Shown here in pieces: positions 1 through 7,809 of a stretch of DNA of 32,466 nt. The first letter of the stretch is position 1. The number at the start of each line of letters is the position of its first letter. The DNA is from Nitrospina sp. (lineage in GTDB: Bacteria > Nitrospinota > Nitrospinia > Nitrospinales > VA-1), in NCBI GenBank assembly GCA_018653085.1, contig JABIAY010000019.1, forward strand, positions 1 to 32,466, written 5' to 3'. The position numbers and the translations under genes are program-made. The notes beneath the pieces are model-generated. The model was not told where the DNA came from and made no database searches. It worked only from the letters and a program-made list of their open reading frames with translations.

Positions 1-7
1 AATATCC

Positions 8-40
8 GAAAGCTCCTAAGGGCTTTCTTATTATTTCTTT
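8..40 (+). terminator. intrinsic terminator of an upstream gene
   Basis: GAAAGCTC (8-15) pairs with GGGCTTTC (20-27) around a CTAA loop, with one G-T wobble, and is followed by a T-rich run to about 40. It would end a plus-strand transcript entering from outside the window. Confidence 0.55.
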
Positions 41-300
41 TTTCGTGGTTGTTCAAAAACCATTTTCGACCGATTGCTGAATAAAAACACGGACCTTCTT
101 TACCATTTTTCTCTGGAAATAGGGTTTTTCAGGGACGACTATTTATAATATAAAAAAGGAAAGAAGGCGTAAAACTTAGATCCTATTTGTACCCCATCTT
201 AACCCTCACAAACCCGCACTTGTTTGATCTCTCGTGCCTACATAGTGCCTACATACCAAAAATGGGCTATAAGACGAATCTCATAACCCATTGTTTTAAT
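41..300. other. spacer with no recognised gene
   Basis: AT-rich spacer between the terminator and tRNA-Lys. I see no convincing reading frame, repeat or structured RNA. It contains the 3' flank of the minus-strand tRNA, where no clear terminator hairpin is evident. Confidence 0.5.
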
Positions 301-376
301 TGGTGGGCCGTCTCGGGATCGAACCGAGGACCTACTGATTAAGAGTCAGTTGCTCTACCAATTGAGCTAACGGCCC
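301..376 (-). tRNA. tRNA-Lys (anticodon CTT)
   Basis: Read on the minus strand, the acceptor stem GGGCCGT pairs with ACGGCCC, the discriminator is A, and the 3' CCA is encoded (301-303). The D arm has the usual TAGCTCAATTGGTAGAGC pattern. The anticodon arm is ACTGA / CTCTTAA / TCAGT, giving anticodon CTT. The T arm carries GGTTCGATCC. All four arms and the 76-nt length are standard for elongator tRNA-Lys reading AAG. Confidence 0.97.
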
Positions 377-436
377 CACTTATCTGTCTGGATGAAAATA
401 CCGGATCATTCTAACTAATCTGTACCGGACTCGCAA

Positions 437-567
437 CCACTCGGCGTGGGGCCAGAAAACAACCACTCGCCAGCGTGACGCTGGACCCAATGAGTAATAA
501 CACATCATGCCGAGAACACCGTTGCTAGCCAGATAGAGTCCTTGCTCATTGCCCCCAAGGCTAGTGG
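437..567. repeat. CCACTAG...CTAGTGG element, copy 1
   Basis: The left end reads CCACTCGGCGTGGGGCCAG and the right end CTAGTGG, so the terminal 7-mers are inverted repeats with one mismatch. Inside lies a 21-nt block (469-489) containing the palindrome CCAGCGT-GA-CGCTGG, which recurs exactly at 27712-27732. The last bases provide the His codon and TAG stop of the minus-strand gene that follows. About 131 bp, no coding capacity. Confidence 0.7.
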
Positions 568-893
568 CCGAATATTCGGGCCAGCACATTATATTGCACC
601 GCACTGATGGTTGCGGACAACCCCCCGGCGACCAGCGACAAAAATAGAAATTGGTAGGCCCTGTCCCTATCTTCGCGCATTTCCACAATATCGATCAGGA
701 ACGACACGAAAACCAACGCGAAAAATATCACCTTGGCCACATCCGAAAAAAAGGATTCCGCCGCCTGATCCACCGCTGTCTGCAGGACCACTGACCGTTC
801 CTGAAAAATGCCGATGCCGTAGAGTCCCATCAGCAGAAACGTCCAGACCTGCCGCAAGAGTATTTTTGTCTCCTCCAGATTGTAGCTGGTCAT
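561..893 (-). CDS. small hydrophobic membrane protein, unknown function
   Basis: A 110-aa ATG-initiated frame preceded by an AGAGG ribosome site five bases before the start. About three hydrophobic segments are visible: residues ~12-30 (WTFLLMGLYGIGIF), ~52-70 (VAKVIFFALVFVSFLIDIV) and ~80-103 (FLFLSLVAGGLSATISAVQY). Charged residues (EMREDRDR) fall between the second and third. I do not recognise a family. The last codon (His) and the stop come from the right end of a dispersed repeat, so the native C-terminus may have been longer or different. It could be a member of a small poorly conserved inner-membrane family. Hydrophobic pattern and ribosome site make it likely real. Confidence 0.6.
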   Translation of the reverse strand: MTSYNLEETKILLRQVWTFLLMGLYGIGIFQERSVVLQTAVDQAAESFFSDVAKVIFFALVFVSFLIDIVEMREDRDRAYQFLFLSLVAGGLSATISAVQYNVLARIFGH

Positions 894-1042
894 GGAACCT
901 CTTAGAAATCAGGGTCAAAAATATTTGCACCTTCTGGAACCAGAAATCATCCAATAAAGGTACCTAATATACAAGGAAATTTAGACTACCGAAAATAAGG
1001 GTACCCCCTTTGGGGGCATTTTCCCCGGCTTTGTAGATATGG

Positions 1043-1048
1043 TATAAT
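1043..1048 (+). promoter_or_regulatory. -10 box upstream of peroxiredoxin
   Basis: A perfect TATAAT in the context GATATGGTATAATTCC, about 110 bases before the peroxiredoxin start. The hexamer 17 bases upstream (TTTCCC) is a poor -35, so this may need an activator or extended contacts. Confidence 0.4.
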
Positions 1049-1155
1049 TCCCCCGTCCCTTAAAAAAATATTTTACGGCCCTGTTGGGGGTCGTCTGGAT
1101 AACAAAAGGAAGAACTCTTATATCAATTATAATCTTTTTTTAGAAGGAAGCAGAT

Positions 1156-1791
<636 letters not shown>

Positions 1792-1811
1792 TCGGTTGTA
1801 GTTTCCCAGAT

Positions 1812-1842
1812 AAGCGGGCAGAAATGCCCGCTTTGTTTTTTT
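1812..1842 (+). terminator. intrinsic terminator after peroxiredoxin
   Basis: AAGCGGGCA (1812-1820), GAAA tetraloop, TGCCCGCTT (1825-1833), then TGTTTTTTT to 1842. A perfect 9-bp stem with a U tract. It overlaps the first apparent ATG of the next frame (1824), which argues that the real start of that gene is 1848. Confidence 0.9.
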
Positions 1843-1847
1843 ACGCC

Positions 1848-2720
1848 ATGAGCAATCAAAAGGCCTTGGGCCAAATTTCATATTTGATTCAATTGTTGAC
1901 CGACCGGGACGAGTTTGTCCGGGATAAGGTTCGCGCCCAGTTGATCGAACTGGGAGAAGATGCCTTGCCCTTCCTGGAAATAGCGGTCCGCAGTGAAGAA
2001 GGACCTCTCCGTATTCAGGCACAAGAGGTGATTGGCGCGATTTTTCCGAAAAAACTGGGCGAGAAATTCCGCCAACTGGCACGAAAAGGACAGGATGTCG
2101 ATCTGGAAGCCGGAATGCTGTTGATCATGGAATTCGGCTATCCCGATTTTAATCCTAAAACCTGCCGAGACAGCCTGGACACACTGGCACATCGGCTGGA
2201 ACAAAACCTGACTCCCGATGCAGACCCCATGCAAACTGTTCTCAGTTTGACCCGTATGCTTTTCCAGCAGGAAAACTTCAGGGGAAACCAGGAAAACTAT
2301 ATGGACCCGGATAACAGCTACCTCAACAAAGTGCTTGAGCATAAAACCGGGTTGCCCATCACCCTTTCAGCACTCTGTGTTCTGGTTGCAGGCCGACTGG
2401 GTTTACCGATCGTTGGCGTGGGCCTGCCGGGCCACTATATTGCCAAATACAATCTGCCTAAAGATTCGATTTATTTTGATCCGTTTCATCAGGGCCGCAT
2501 GCTGACCCGCGCGAACTGTATTCAAATTGTTGAGCAGTTTGGCCAGCCTTTTGAGGAACATTTCCTTTCCCACTCCACGCACCGGGAAACGCTGGTCCGA
2601 ATGATGAACAATCTGGTTCAGGCTTACCAAAGTTCCAATGAGTTGGAAAAGAGCGCCACCTTATCCGGCTATATCAAAATTCTGATAAACCCCCTTTCAG
2701 AAAAAACCCGGGGACACTGA
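1848..2720 (+). CDS. SirB1-like transglutaminase-fold protein
   Basis: A 290-aa protein. The N-terminal ~100 residues look HEAT-like (repeated LLTDRDEFVRDKVRAQLIELG and LRIQAQEVIGAIF helices). The C-terminal part has the SirB1/Transglut_core2 hallmark: Y-M-D-P-x-N-S-Y-L followed by H-K-T-G-L-P-I-T-L-S, then V-G-V-G-L-P-G-H-Y-I, and an F-D-P-F segment. Members of this family are widespread, have a transglutaminase/cysteine-protease-like fold, and mostly lack a proven activity. Start 1848 was chosen because the earlier ATG at 1824 lies inside the terminator stem. Its TGA abuts the ATG of the next gene without a gap, so the two are probably co-translated. Confidence 0.85.
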   Translation: MSNQKALGQISYLIQLLTDRDEFVRDKVRAQLIELGEDALPFLEIAVRSEEGPLRIQAQEVIGAIFPKKLGEKFRQLARKGQDVDLEAGMLLIMEFGYPDFNPKTCRDSLDTLAHRLEQNLTPDADPMQTVLSLTRMLFQQENFRGNQENYMDPDNSYLNKVLEHKTGLPITLSALCVLVAGRLGLPIVGVGLPGHYIAKYNLPKDSIYFDPFHQGRMLTRANCIQIVEQFGQPFEEHFLSHSTHRETLVRMMNNLVQAYQSSNELEKSATLSGYIKILINPLSEKTRGH

Positions 2721-3473
2721 ATGACAGACCCTGTTGTTATCACTGGAGCTGGCTCCGGAATCGGCAGGAGGATCGCGCAAACTCTGGCAAAGAATGGCTT
2801 CTCTCTCCTCCTGCTGGGGCGCAACCTGGAAAACCTGCAAGCCACAAAAAAATTACTGAAAAATCCCGAACAGCACCAATGCCAGGCGTGTGACATCCGA
2901 AGCTCCGGGGAAATACGTCAGGCACTGGCAAATGTTTCTTCCCTTTACGCTCTCATCGCCAATGCCGGACTCGGTGGCGAAAACCAATATGGAGAACAGG
3001 ATCGCTGGCAGGAAGTTATAGATACCAACCTGACCGGAACCTATCAGACTATTCAGGAATGCCTTCCTCTTATTAAAAAGAGTTCGGCACCCTACAAAAA
3101 AGTTGTCATCATCTCATCCATTCTGGCGAGATTAGGGGTTCCGGGCTATTCCGCCTATTGCGCCTCCAAGGCAGGATTGCTGGGGCTCACCCGGTCTTTG
3201 GCCGCAGAGCACAGTCCTGACAAAATTCTGGTGAACGCTTTGTGTCCCGGTTGGGTCGATACCGAAATGGCGCAGGAAGGCCTGCAGGGGTTTGCCGATG
3301 TCCTGAATGTTTCCAAAGAAGAAGCTTACAAGGAAGCGATGAAACCCGTGCCGTTAGGCAAAATGTCCAAACCCGAAGAAGTCGCGCAACTGGTTGCCTA
3401 CCTGATTTCCGAAGAACAAACTTCCTTCACCGGACAAACCCTCGACATCAATAACGGCGCACTCATGCCCTAA
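2721..3473 (+). CDS. SDR-family NAD(P)-dependent oxidoreductase
   Basis: Classical short-chain dehydrogenase/reductase, 250 aa. The Rossmann nucleotide loop TGAGSGIG is at residues 8-15, NAG at 81-83, the structural Asn at 103, catalytic Ser at 132-133 and the Y146xxxK150 pair in YSAYCASK. The CPGWVDTEM turn and the TGQTLDINNG end are typical of FabG-like enzymes. Substrate cannot be read from the sequence; 3-oxoacyl or sugar/alcohol substrates are both possible. It starts directly at the stop of the SirB1-like gene. Its TAA is immediately followed by the CCACTAG end of a dispersed repeat. Confidence 0.92.
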   Translation: MTDPVVITGAGSGIGRRIAQTLAKNGFSLLLLGRNLENLQATKKLLKNPEQHQCQACDIRSSGEIRQALANVSSLYALIANAGLGGENQYGEQDRWQEVIDTNLTGTYQTIQECLPLIKKSSAPYKKVVIISSILARLGVPGYSAYCASKAGLLGLTRSLAAEHSPDKILVNALCPGWVDTEMAQEGLQGFADVLNVSKEEAYKEAMKPVPLGKMSKPEEVAQLVAYLISEEQTSFTGQTLDINNGALMP

Positions 3474-3764
3474 CCACTAGGCGTGGGGCCAGTGTGCCAT
3501 CGCTTTATTGGGCGAACAAGAAGTATAGGCGGCTTGACGAGTCCTTGCCCGTTTCCTTCCCTGTAAGGGAGCTTTGCATAACCCCGAGATCCTTCGACAA
3601 GCTCAGGATGACACCAAAAAAAACTCCGCAGTCGTCATGCTGAGGCTCTCGAAGCATCTCGCCTCTCTGCTTTATCGACTTACGCAAAGCTCTCATTAAG
3701 GGACGAGCCGCCGGGGGCAATAAAACTTATTTCTAACTGTAAAAAGGATTTTTGTTGCTAGAGG
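3474..3764. repeat. CCACTAG-type repeat mosaic, copy 3
   Basis: Starts one base after the SDR stop with CCACTAGGCGTGGGGCCAG, almost the same left end as in the other copies. It includes a GAGTCCTTGC block shared with copy 1 (near 537), and the block CGAGCCGCCGGGGGCA (3704-3719), shared with one mismatch with copy 4 (26328-26343). A possible right end is CTAGAGG (3758-3764). A separate palindrome pair (3588-3658) is embedded. No coding potential; it fills the whole space between two gene ends. Confidence 0.6.
3588..3658. repeat. REP-like inverted palindrome pair
   Basis: Two 25-nt units face each other: 3588-3612 and 3634-3658. By eye, unit 1 and the reverse complement of unit 2 agree at 20 of 25 positions. 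Each unit is itself a hairpin: ATCCT...AGGAT in the first and ATGCT...AGCAT in the second, so two of the differences are paired, structure-preserving changes. CCTTCGACAAGCTCAGGATGA is the type of short palindrome dispersed in many bacterial genomes. It could act as a bidirectional terminator or mRNA-stabilising hairpin between the SDR gene and the convergent gene at 3770. Confidence 0.65.
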
Positions 3765-3769
3765 TGTTA

Positions 3770-4579
3770 CTACACTAATTCTTCAACACCCGTGGGCTGA
3801 GGAGATGATGGTTCAACATCCACGGTTCCATCGCCCGGAGGTGCAGATTCTACAGGTGCCGACTCAATAGGTAAGGACGCAAGACCGGTCGGGGGATTAA
3901 AGAATTCCCCAACTTGATTGCGAATGAAATCTAAAAGGTCATTCAAAGACCTTAGGATCGTGTCACCTTTGGGAACCTGATTGGCTTCAGATTCAAAAAC
4001 CGCATCAATGGTTGCTTGAACCAGAGCCGGGAAATCCCGGATTCCGTCCGTTTCCAACTCGGATGCCTGATTTTTCAATGCCTCAACATCACCGCTGTAA
4101 CCAGCCTCTTCCGGTAATCGCGAAATGGACCGGGTCTCAAATGTTGCCACCACAGTTCTTTCCAGCTCCAACTCCACTTGCTGGATCACACCGAGGTTAT
4201 TGGCCAGAATACTGGTAGAGTCTTCCAGGTTCAATTCCCCGCTGGCAAAAAACTCCTTAGCCAAAGGGGCGATCTCTGCGGCGAGCTTATCAATGGCGGC
4301 CAACTCCTCTTCATTCAAATCCCCTTGTATAGCCAGAGAATATGAAGCGGCGGCCCGAGCGACTGAACTGAATTCCTGCACGGTTCCACCATCTTGCGTT
4401 AGCGTCTGGGTATGCGACTCTGACAAGGATTGCTCCCCAGCAAAAGACAAGTTAACAAGGTCGCCTTCCTGAGTTCTCAAATTCACCTCACTGGAAAAGA
4501 AAGCGGCCACAGCGGCCTGGGTACTTCTCTGTTCCAGGGGAGTATTTTGAAAAGCTATTTCAGACACATTTAAAGCCAT
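3770..4579 (-). CDS. unknown protein, probable late-flagellar regulon member
   Basis: A 269-aa acidic protein without signal peptide or membrane segment. The middle (residues ~60-135) has beta-rich text (VNLSFAGEQSLSESHTQTLTQDGG) followed by GDLNEEELAAIDKLAAEIAPLAKEFFASGELNLE. This GDL-EEL-FF pattern reminds me of proteins of unknown function (DUF5610-like) often seen near flagellar genes; that is memory, not a search. The C-terminus is proline- and acid-rich. A sigma-28-type promoter lies 51 bases upstream (4630-4657), which links it to the flagellin genes. Start is ATG at 4577-4579 without a strong ribosome site. Confidence 0.7.
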   Translation of the reverse strand: MALNVSEIAFQNTPLEQRSTQAAVAAFFSSEVNLRTQEGDLVNLSFAGEQSLSESHTQTLTQDGGTVQEFSSVARAAASYSLAIQGDLNEEELAAIDKLAAEIAPLAKEFFASGELNLEDSTSILANNLGVIQQVELELERTVVATFETRSISRLPEEAGYSGDVEALKNQASELETDGIRDFPALVQATIDAVFESEANQVPKGDTILRSLNDLLDFIRNQVGEFFNPPTGLASLPIESAPVESAPPGDGTVDVEPSSPQPTGVEELV

Positions 4580-4629
4580 TTTCAGTAAACCGAGTAATTT
4601 TTAAATCCTTCTTTTGGTGCTTGTAATTT

Positions 4630-4657
4630 TTATCGGTAAAAAAATGGAAAAACATTA
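4630..4657 (-). promoter_or_regulatory. sigma-28 (FliA) promoter for the gene at 3770-4579
   Basis: Read on the minus strand: TAATGTTT, 12 bases, ACCGATAA. Against the consensus TAAAGTTT-N11-GCCGATAA this is 7/8 and 7/8 with a spacer one base longer. It is the same -10 octamer as upstream of flagellin 1. Confidence 0.7.
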
Positions 4658-4894
4658 GGGATAAAAAATTGCCCCACCGATATACGCATAAATTGTTGAT
4701 TTTTATACTATTGCATGTGTCCCAAAAATGTTTTTATTGAGATCTCCAGAAAATCTGTGACAGGATATTGACAAAGGCTTGCTATGATTCATGTACAATG
4801 GTAAGAAAAAATGGTTTCCATTGGGGCTTTAAAGTTTCTTCCCAAGAATGCGAGTTTTTCCAAAAATTCTTTTTAACTGAAAAATCCAAAACAG
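4658..4894. other. divergent promoter spacer
   Basis: AT-rich region between divergent genes. On the plus strand TTGACA (4768-4773) and TACAAT (4794-4799) are present but 20 bases apart, a poor spacing. A TAAAGTTT octamer (4830-4837) is followed after 11 bases only by TGCGAGTT, a weak sigma-28 -10. Either could drive the gene at 4895; neither is convincing. Confidence 0.4.
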
Positions 4895-5524
4895 ATGAGC
4901 GACACTCTCCGACAAGATATTATTTTTAAAATTTTAAAAATGGCAAAGGACAACTCTGATTTGAATTCGGATGCCTTGTTCAATCAGGTAGAAGCAGAAA
5001 CCTTGTCCATGTTCAACGAGTTGACCACCCCCACTGAGGAAAACGCACCCAAGGACAAGGACGATAAAGCCCGGACCAAGAGGCGAATGAAACGGAAGGA
5101 CCGAAACCAGCGCAAGGAACATGTCGGCCGTTTCTTTATTCACTTGATGGAAAAAAATATTAAACAACCCGGCATCCCCGACTGCCTGATACCGGTTTTT
5201 GCCAATTCCGTTCAGACCACCATCGGCGAAGAGGCTTACGCGCAGATTTCAGGCAAGATCGACCGCTTATTGGAATTTGCTGAGAAAAAAGGCTTCGACT
5301 ATGATCAAATACTGACCAGCAAACCGGGGAAAACCATCGCAGCGGAAATTTTATCGGTCTACAATACCGAGATGAGTTCGTCCAGCGAAAAACAGCTCAA
5401 AAATAATCTAGATGAAACTCTGGTGAAGAATATCGAATCCATTGCAAATGGTCAGGAGATCAATATAGAAGATACGATCAACCTGGCTTTCAATGAGTTC
5501 AGCAAATACCTGAAAACCAGCTAA
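4895..5524 (+). CDS. hypothetical charged alpha-helical protein
   Basis: A 209-aa soluble protein that I do not recognise. It is predicted almost entirely helical. A very basic stretch (KARTKRRMKRKDRNQRKEH, residues ~57-75) follows an acidic linker (EENAPKDKDD). The C-terminal half has regular helices (EKQLKNNLDETLVKNIESI; INLAFNEFSKYLKTS). No transmembrane segment, signal or Cys motif. The basic patch could bind nucleic acid or acidic partners; this is inference. There is no clear Shine-Dalgarno before the ATG. It ends 30 bases before the convergent rfbC stop. Confidence 0.7.
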   Translation: MSDTLRQDIIFKILKMAKDNSDLNSDALFNQVEAETLSMFNELTTPTEENAPKDKDDKARTKRRMKRKDRNQRKEHVGRFFIHLMEKNIKQPGIPDCLIPVFANSVQTTIGEEAYAQISGKIDRLLEFAEKKGFDYDQILTSKPGKTIAAEILSVYNTEMSSSSEKQLKNNLDETLVKNIESIANGQEINIEDTINLAFNEFSKYLKTS

Positions 5525-5554
5525 TCCTGCCACAAGAAAAATCACCCTTAAATG

Positions 5555-6082
5555 CTATAGACTCCCCAAGGTGGGATTGTTTTTATCTTTTTCGGAGAGA
5601 ATTGGGTCGGATATCGGCCAGTCGATGCCAATATCCGGATCGTTCCAGATGATTCCCTTTTCTTTTTCTCCCGAATAGTATTCAGAAACTTTATACAAGA
5701 ACTCCGCCTCATCACTGAGCACGCAAAATCCGTGGGCAAATCCTACAGGGACATACAACTGAAGATGATTGCTGTCTGACAGGATAAAACTTTGCCACTT
5801 CCCAAAAGTGGGGGAGTTTTTTCTAATGTCTACGACCACATCAAACACCTCGCCCCGGATCACCCGGACCAGTTTGGCTTGTTCCGGTTCTATCCTGTAA
5901 TGGAGCCCCCTTAAAACATTTTTTTGCGAGAGCGACTGGTTATCCTGAACAAAATTTTCCCGGATGCCCAATGCGCGGTATTTCTCTTTTGCATAGCTTT
6001 CAAAAAACCGTCCCCTCGAATCATGGTGAACCTTGGGTTCGATGAGCAAAACCCCTTCCAATTCAGTTTGGCTGGCTTTCAA
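5555..6082 (-). CDS. rfbC: dTDP-4-dehydrorhamnose 3,5-epimerase
   Basis: Cupin-fold epimerase that converts dTDP-4-keto-6-deoxyglucose to dTDP-4-keto-L-rhamnose in dTDP-rhamnose synthesis. 175 aa, close to family length (~180). Family blocks are present: GRFFESY, FVQDNQSLSQKNVLRGLHYR with catalytic His61, Lys70 after QA, VFDVVVDIRKNSPTFGKW, YVPVGFAHGF and LYKVSEYY with catalytic Tyr130, then WNDPDIGIDWP. The start is TTG (6080-6082) with a strong AGGAGG six bases upstream; no ATG alternative fits. rfbA, rfbB and rfbD are not adjacent, so it is a solitary copy. Its mRNA probably starts inside a palindromic repeat element (6105-6145). Confidence 0.94.
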   Translation of the reverse strand: MKASQTELEGVLLIEPKVHHDSRGRFFESYAKEKYRALGIRENFVQDNQSLSQKNVLRGLHYRIEPEQAKLVRVIRGEVFDVVVDIRKNSPTFGKWQSFILSDSNHLQLYVPVGFAHGFCVLSDEAEFLYKVSEYYSGEKEKGIIWNDPDIGIDWPISDPILSEKDKNNPTLGSL

Positions 6083-6104
6083 AATTCCTCCTGGTTAAAA
6101 ACTT

Positions 6105-6145
6105 CCACTAGCTGTGGGCTATCACGCTGGCCCCACGCCTAGTGG
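6105..6145. repeat. minimal CCACTAG...CTAGTGG palindromic element, copy 5
   Basis: A 41-bp element with perfect 7-bp ends CCACTAG (6105-6111) and CTAGTGG (6139-6145). The arms extend to 14 nt with two mismatches (CCACTAG-CT-GTGGG against CCCAC-GC-CTAGTGG) around a 13-nt loop. On the minus strand it reads CCACTAGGCGTGGGGCCAGC like the left ends of the longer copies. It lies 22 bases upstream of the rfbC start codon, within its predicted 5' untranslated region. Confidence 0.8.
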
Positions 6146-6148
6146 GGG

Positions 6149-6177
6149 ATTATATAACGCAATTTCGAGCTTGGCAA
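6149..6177 (-). promoter_or_regulatory. sigma-70 promoter of rfbC
   Basis: Minus strand: TTGCCA (6177-6172), 17-base spacer, TATAAT (6154-6149). Ideal spacing and a perfect -10. Transcription would start near 6142, inside the right arm of the palindromic element. Confidence 0.75.
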
Positions 6178-6254
6178 ACAAGGTTGAAGATGTGAAATAT
6201 CTCATAATCTGTTAATATCGGTTTCTACTTAAAAACTTTTTGAAAAGCTTATTA

Positions 6255-6983
6255 ATGAGAATAATACCGGCAGTAGATATAAAAGAAGGAAGATGCGTGC
6301 GGCTTTCACAGGGAAAGGCGGATCAGGAAACTGTTTATTCCAATGATCCTGTCGCAATGGCCAACCATTGGGATGAAGAAGGGGCGCAGACCATTCACGT
6401 TGTAGATCTGGATGGCGCGTTCCAAGGGTCACCCATCAACTCTGAAATTGTGAAAAATATTATTTACGGCAGTTCCGTAGACATACAGGTCGGCGGGGGA
6501 ATCCGCACCCTTGAAACTATTGAAACGTATGTTAAGGCAGGCGCGTACCGGGTCATTCTGGGTACCGTTGCCCAGAAGGAACCGGAGTTTGTAGAAGAAG
6601 CCTGCCGACGCTTTCCCGGAAAAATCATTGTTGGCATTGATGCCCGGGATGGTTTAGTGGCTGTGAAAGGTTGGGTAGAAGTTTCCGAGCAAAAAGCCAC
6701 TGACCTCGCCCAGAAAATGAAGGGCTATGGAATTGCCGGGTTTATCTTCACCGATATCAGTCGTGACGGTATGCTTCAGGGTCCGAATCTGGAAAGCATC
6801 AAGAATTTTGCCGAGTCTGCGCAATTGCCGGTGATTGCCTCGGGGGGAGTGAGCCGCCTTGAAGATATAAAAAACCTGGCCAAGCTGGAGTCCTATGGCG
6901 TTGAAGGCGTGATCATAGGCAAAGCCCTTTACGACAAGGCTCTTTCCTTCAAGGAAGCACGGGACGTTCTTCATGCTGGCTAA
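6255..6983 (+). CDS. hisA: ProFAR isomerase HisA
   Basis: 1-(5-phosphoribosyl)-5-[(5-phosphoribosylamino)methylideneamino]imidazole-4-carboxamide isomerase, fourth step of histidine synthesis. 242 aa from ATG at 6255. The frame can be extended to a TTG at 6240, but [17 protein letters not shown] is the usual N-terminus. It is a (beta/alpha)8 barrel with the first catalytic Asp at residue 8 (PAVD), the second in VGIDARDG, phosphate loops GGGIRT and ASGGVS, and the [14 protein letters not shown] strand typical of HisA. It overlaps hisF by 11 bases, so translation is coupled. Confidence 0.96.
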   Translation: MRIIPAVDIKEGRCVRLSQGKADQETVYSNDPVAMANHWDEEGAQTIHVVDLDGAFQGSPINSEIVKNIIYGSSVDIQVGGGIRTLETIETYVKAGAYRVILGTVAQKEPEFVEEACRRFPGKIIVGIDARDGLVAVKGWVEVSEQKATDLAQKMKGYGIAGFIFTDISRDGMLQGPNLESIKNFAESAQLPVIASGGVSRLEDIKNLAKLESYGVEGVIIGKALYDKALSFKEARDVLHAG

Positions 6984-7809
6984 ACGCATCATACCCTGTC
7001 TGGATGTCAAAGATGGTCGCGTGGTCAAAGGAGTCAACTTTGTCAATCTGCGCGATGCCGGCGACCCGGTTGAAATCGCTTCAGCCTATGAAAGCGAGGG
7101 TGCCGATGAGCTCACCTTTTTGGACATCACCGCCTCACACGAGAAACGGGATATTATTCTGGACGTGGTCGCCCGCACTGCCGAAAAGGTATTCATGCCT
7201 TTGACAGTTGGCGGAGGCGTACGCACCCTGGATGATATTCGTAATCTTCTAAAAGCCGGTGCGGATAAAGTCGCCATCAATACTGCCGCCGTCAAGGACC
7301 CGGATTTCGTGCAACGTGCGGCGAAACGTTTTGGTAGCCAGTGCATCGTTGTCGCCATCGATGCCAAGCAGGTGCAAGCTTCCCGGCCCCAACCTATTCA
7401 TCCCGAATGGGCTTTGGAACACCCGCAACTGTTACTGCAGGAATCCGATGCAACTCCCGCCTGGGAGGTCTACACGCATGGAGGAAGAAACCCAACCGGA
7501 ATTCATACACAAAGGTGGGCGCAAAAAATGGAAGCTTATGGTGCAGGGGAAATTTTACTCACCAGCATGGACCGCGATGGGACCAAAATCGGATACGACA
7601 TAGAACTCAACCGAACGGTTTCAGAGTCCATCACCATTCCCCTTATCGCCTCAGGAGGAGCGGGAACCCTAGAGCATTTATACGAAGGCATTGTGAAAGG
7701 AAAAGCCTCTGCTGTGCTGGCCGCTTCCATTTTTCACTTTAAAGAGTTCACCATTCAGGAAACCAAAACTTTCCTGCAAGCCAAAGGTGTAACGGTCAGG
7801 CCCGGCTAA
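6973..7809 (+). CDS. hisF: imidazole glycerol phosphate synthase subunit HisF, with an insertion
   Basis: Cyclase subunit that, with the glutaminase HisH, makes imidazole glycerol phosphate and AICAR. Catalytic Asp11 ([10 protein letters not shown]) and Asp130 (VVAIDAK) are in place, along with [23 protein letters not shown] and the AASIFHF end. The protein is 278 aa instead of ~252-258. The excess is a run at residues ~136-162 ([18 protein letters not shown]...), rich in Pro, His and Glu, inserted just after catalytic strand 5 before WEVYTHGGR. hisH is not adjacent. The hisF stop TAA and the stop of the convergent LD-carboxypeptidase gene overlap by two bases (frames share 7806-7809). Confidence 0.96.
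   Translation: MLAKRIIPCLDVKDGRVVKGVNFVNLRDAGDPVEIASAYESEGADELTFLDITASHEKRDIILDVVARTAEKVFMPLTVGGGVRTLDDIRNLLKAGADKVAINTAAVKDPDFVQRAAKRFGSQCIVVAIDAKQVQASRPQPIHPEWALEHPQLLLQESDATPAWEVYTHGGRNPTGIHTQRWAQKMEAYGAGEILLTSMDRDGTKIGYDIELNRTVSESITIPLIASGGAGTLEHLYEGIVKGKASAVLAASIFHFKEFTIQETKTFLQAKGVTVRPG

Noticed and set aside
380..967. Several overlapping frames on both strands in the 380-967 region
   Set aside because: Only the frame 561-893 has a ribosome site and a membrane-protein pattern; the others are Arg/Pro-rich shadows or run through the repeat element.
1824..1847. Upstream ATG (1824) as start of the SirB1-like protein
   Set aside because: It lies in the loop and stem of the peroxiredoxin terminator and would add MPALFFYA without a ribosome site; ATG at 1848 gives the expected N-terminus.
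4768..4799. TTGACA/TACAAT as a strong promoter for the gene at 4895
   Set aside because: The spacer is 20 bases, outside the normal 16-18 range; kept only as a weak candidate.
6240..6254. TTG (6240) as start of HisA
   Set aside because: It adds KSLL-type residues not seen in the family; [12 protein letters not shown] from ATG 6255 is the standard N-terminus.
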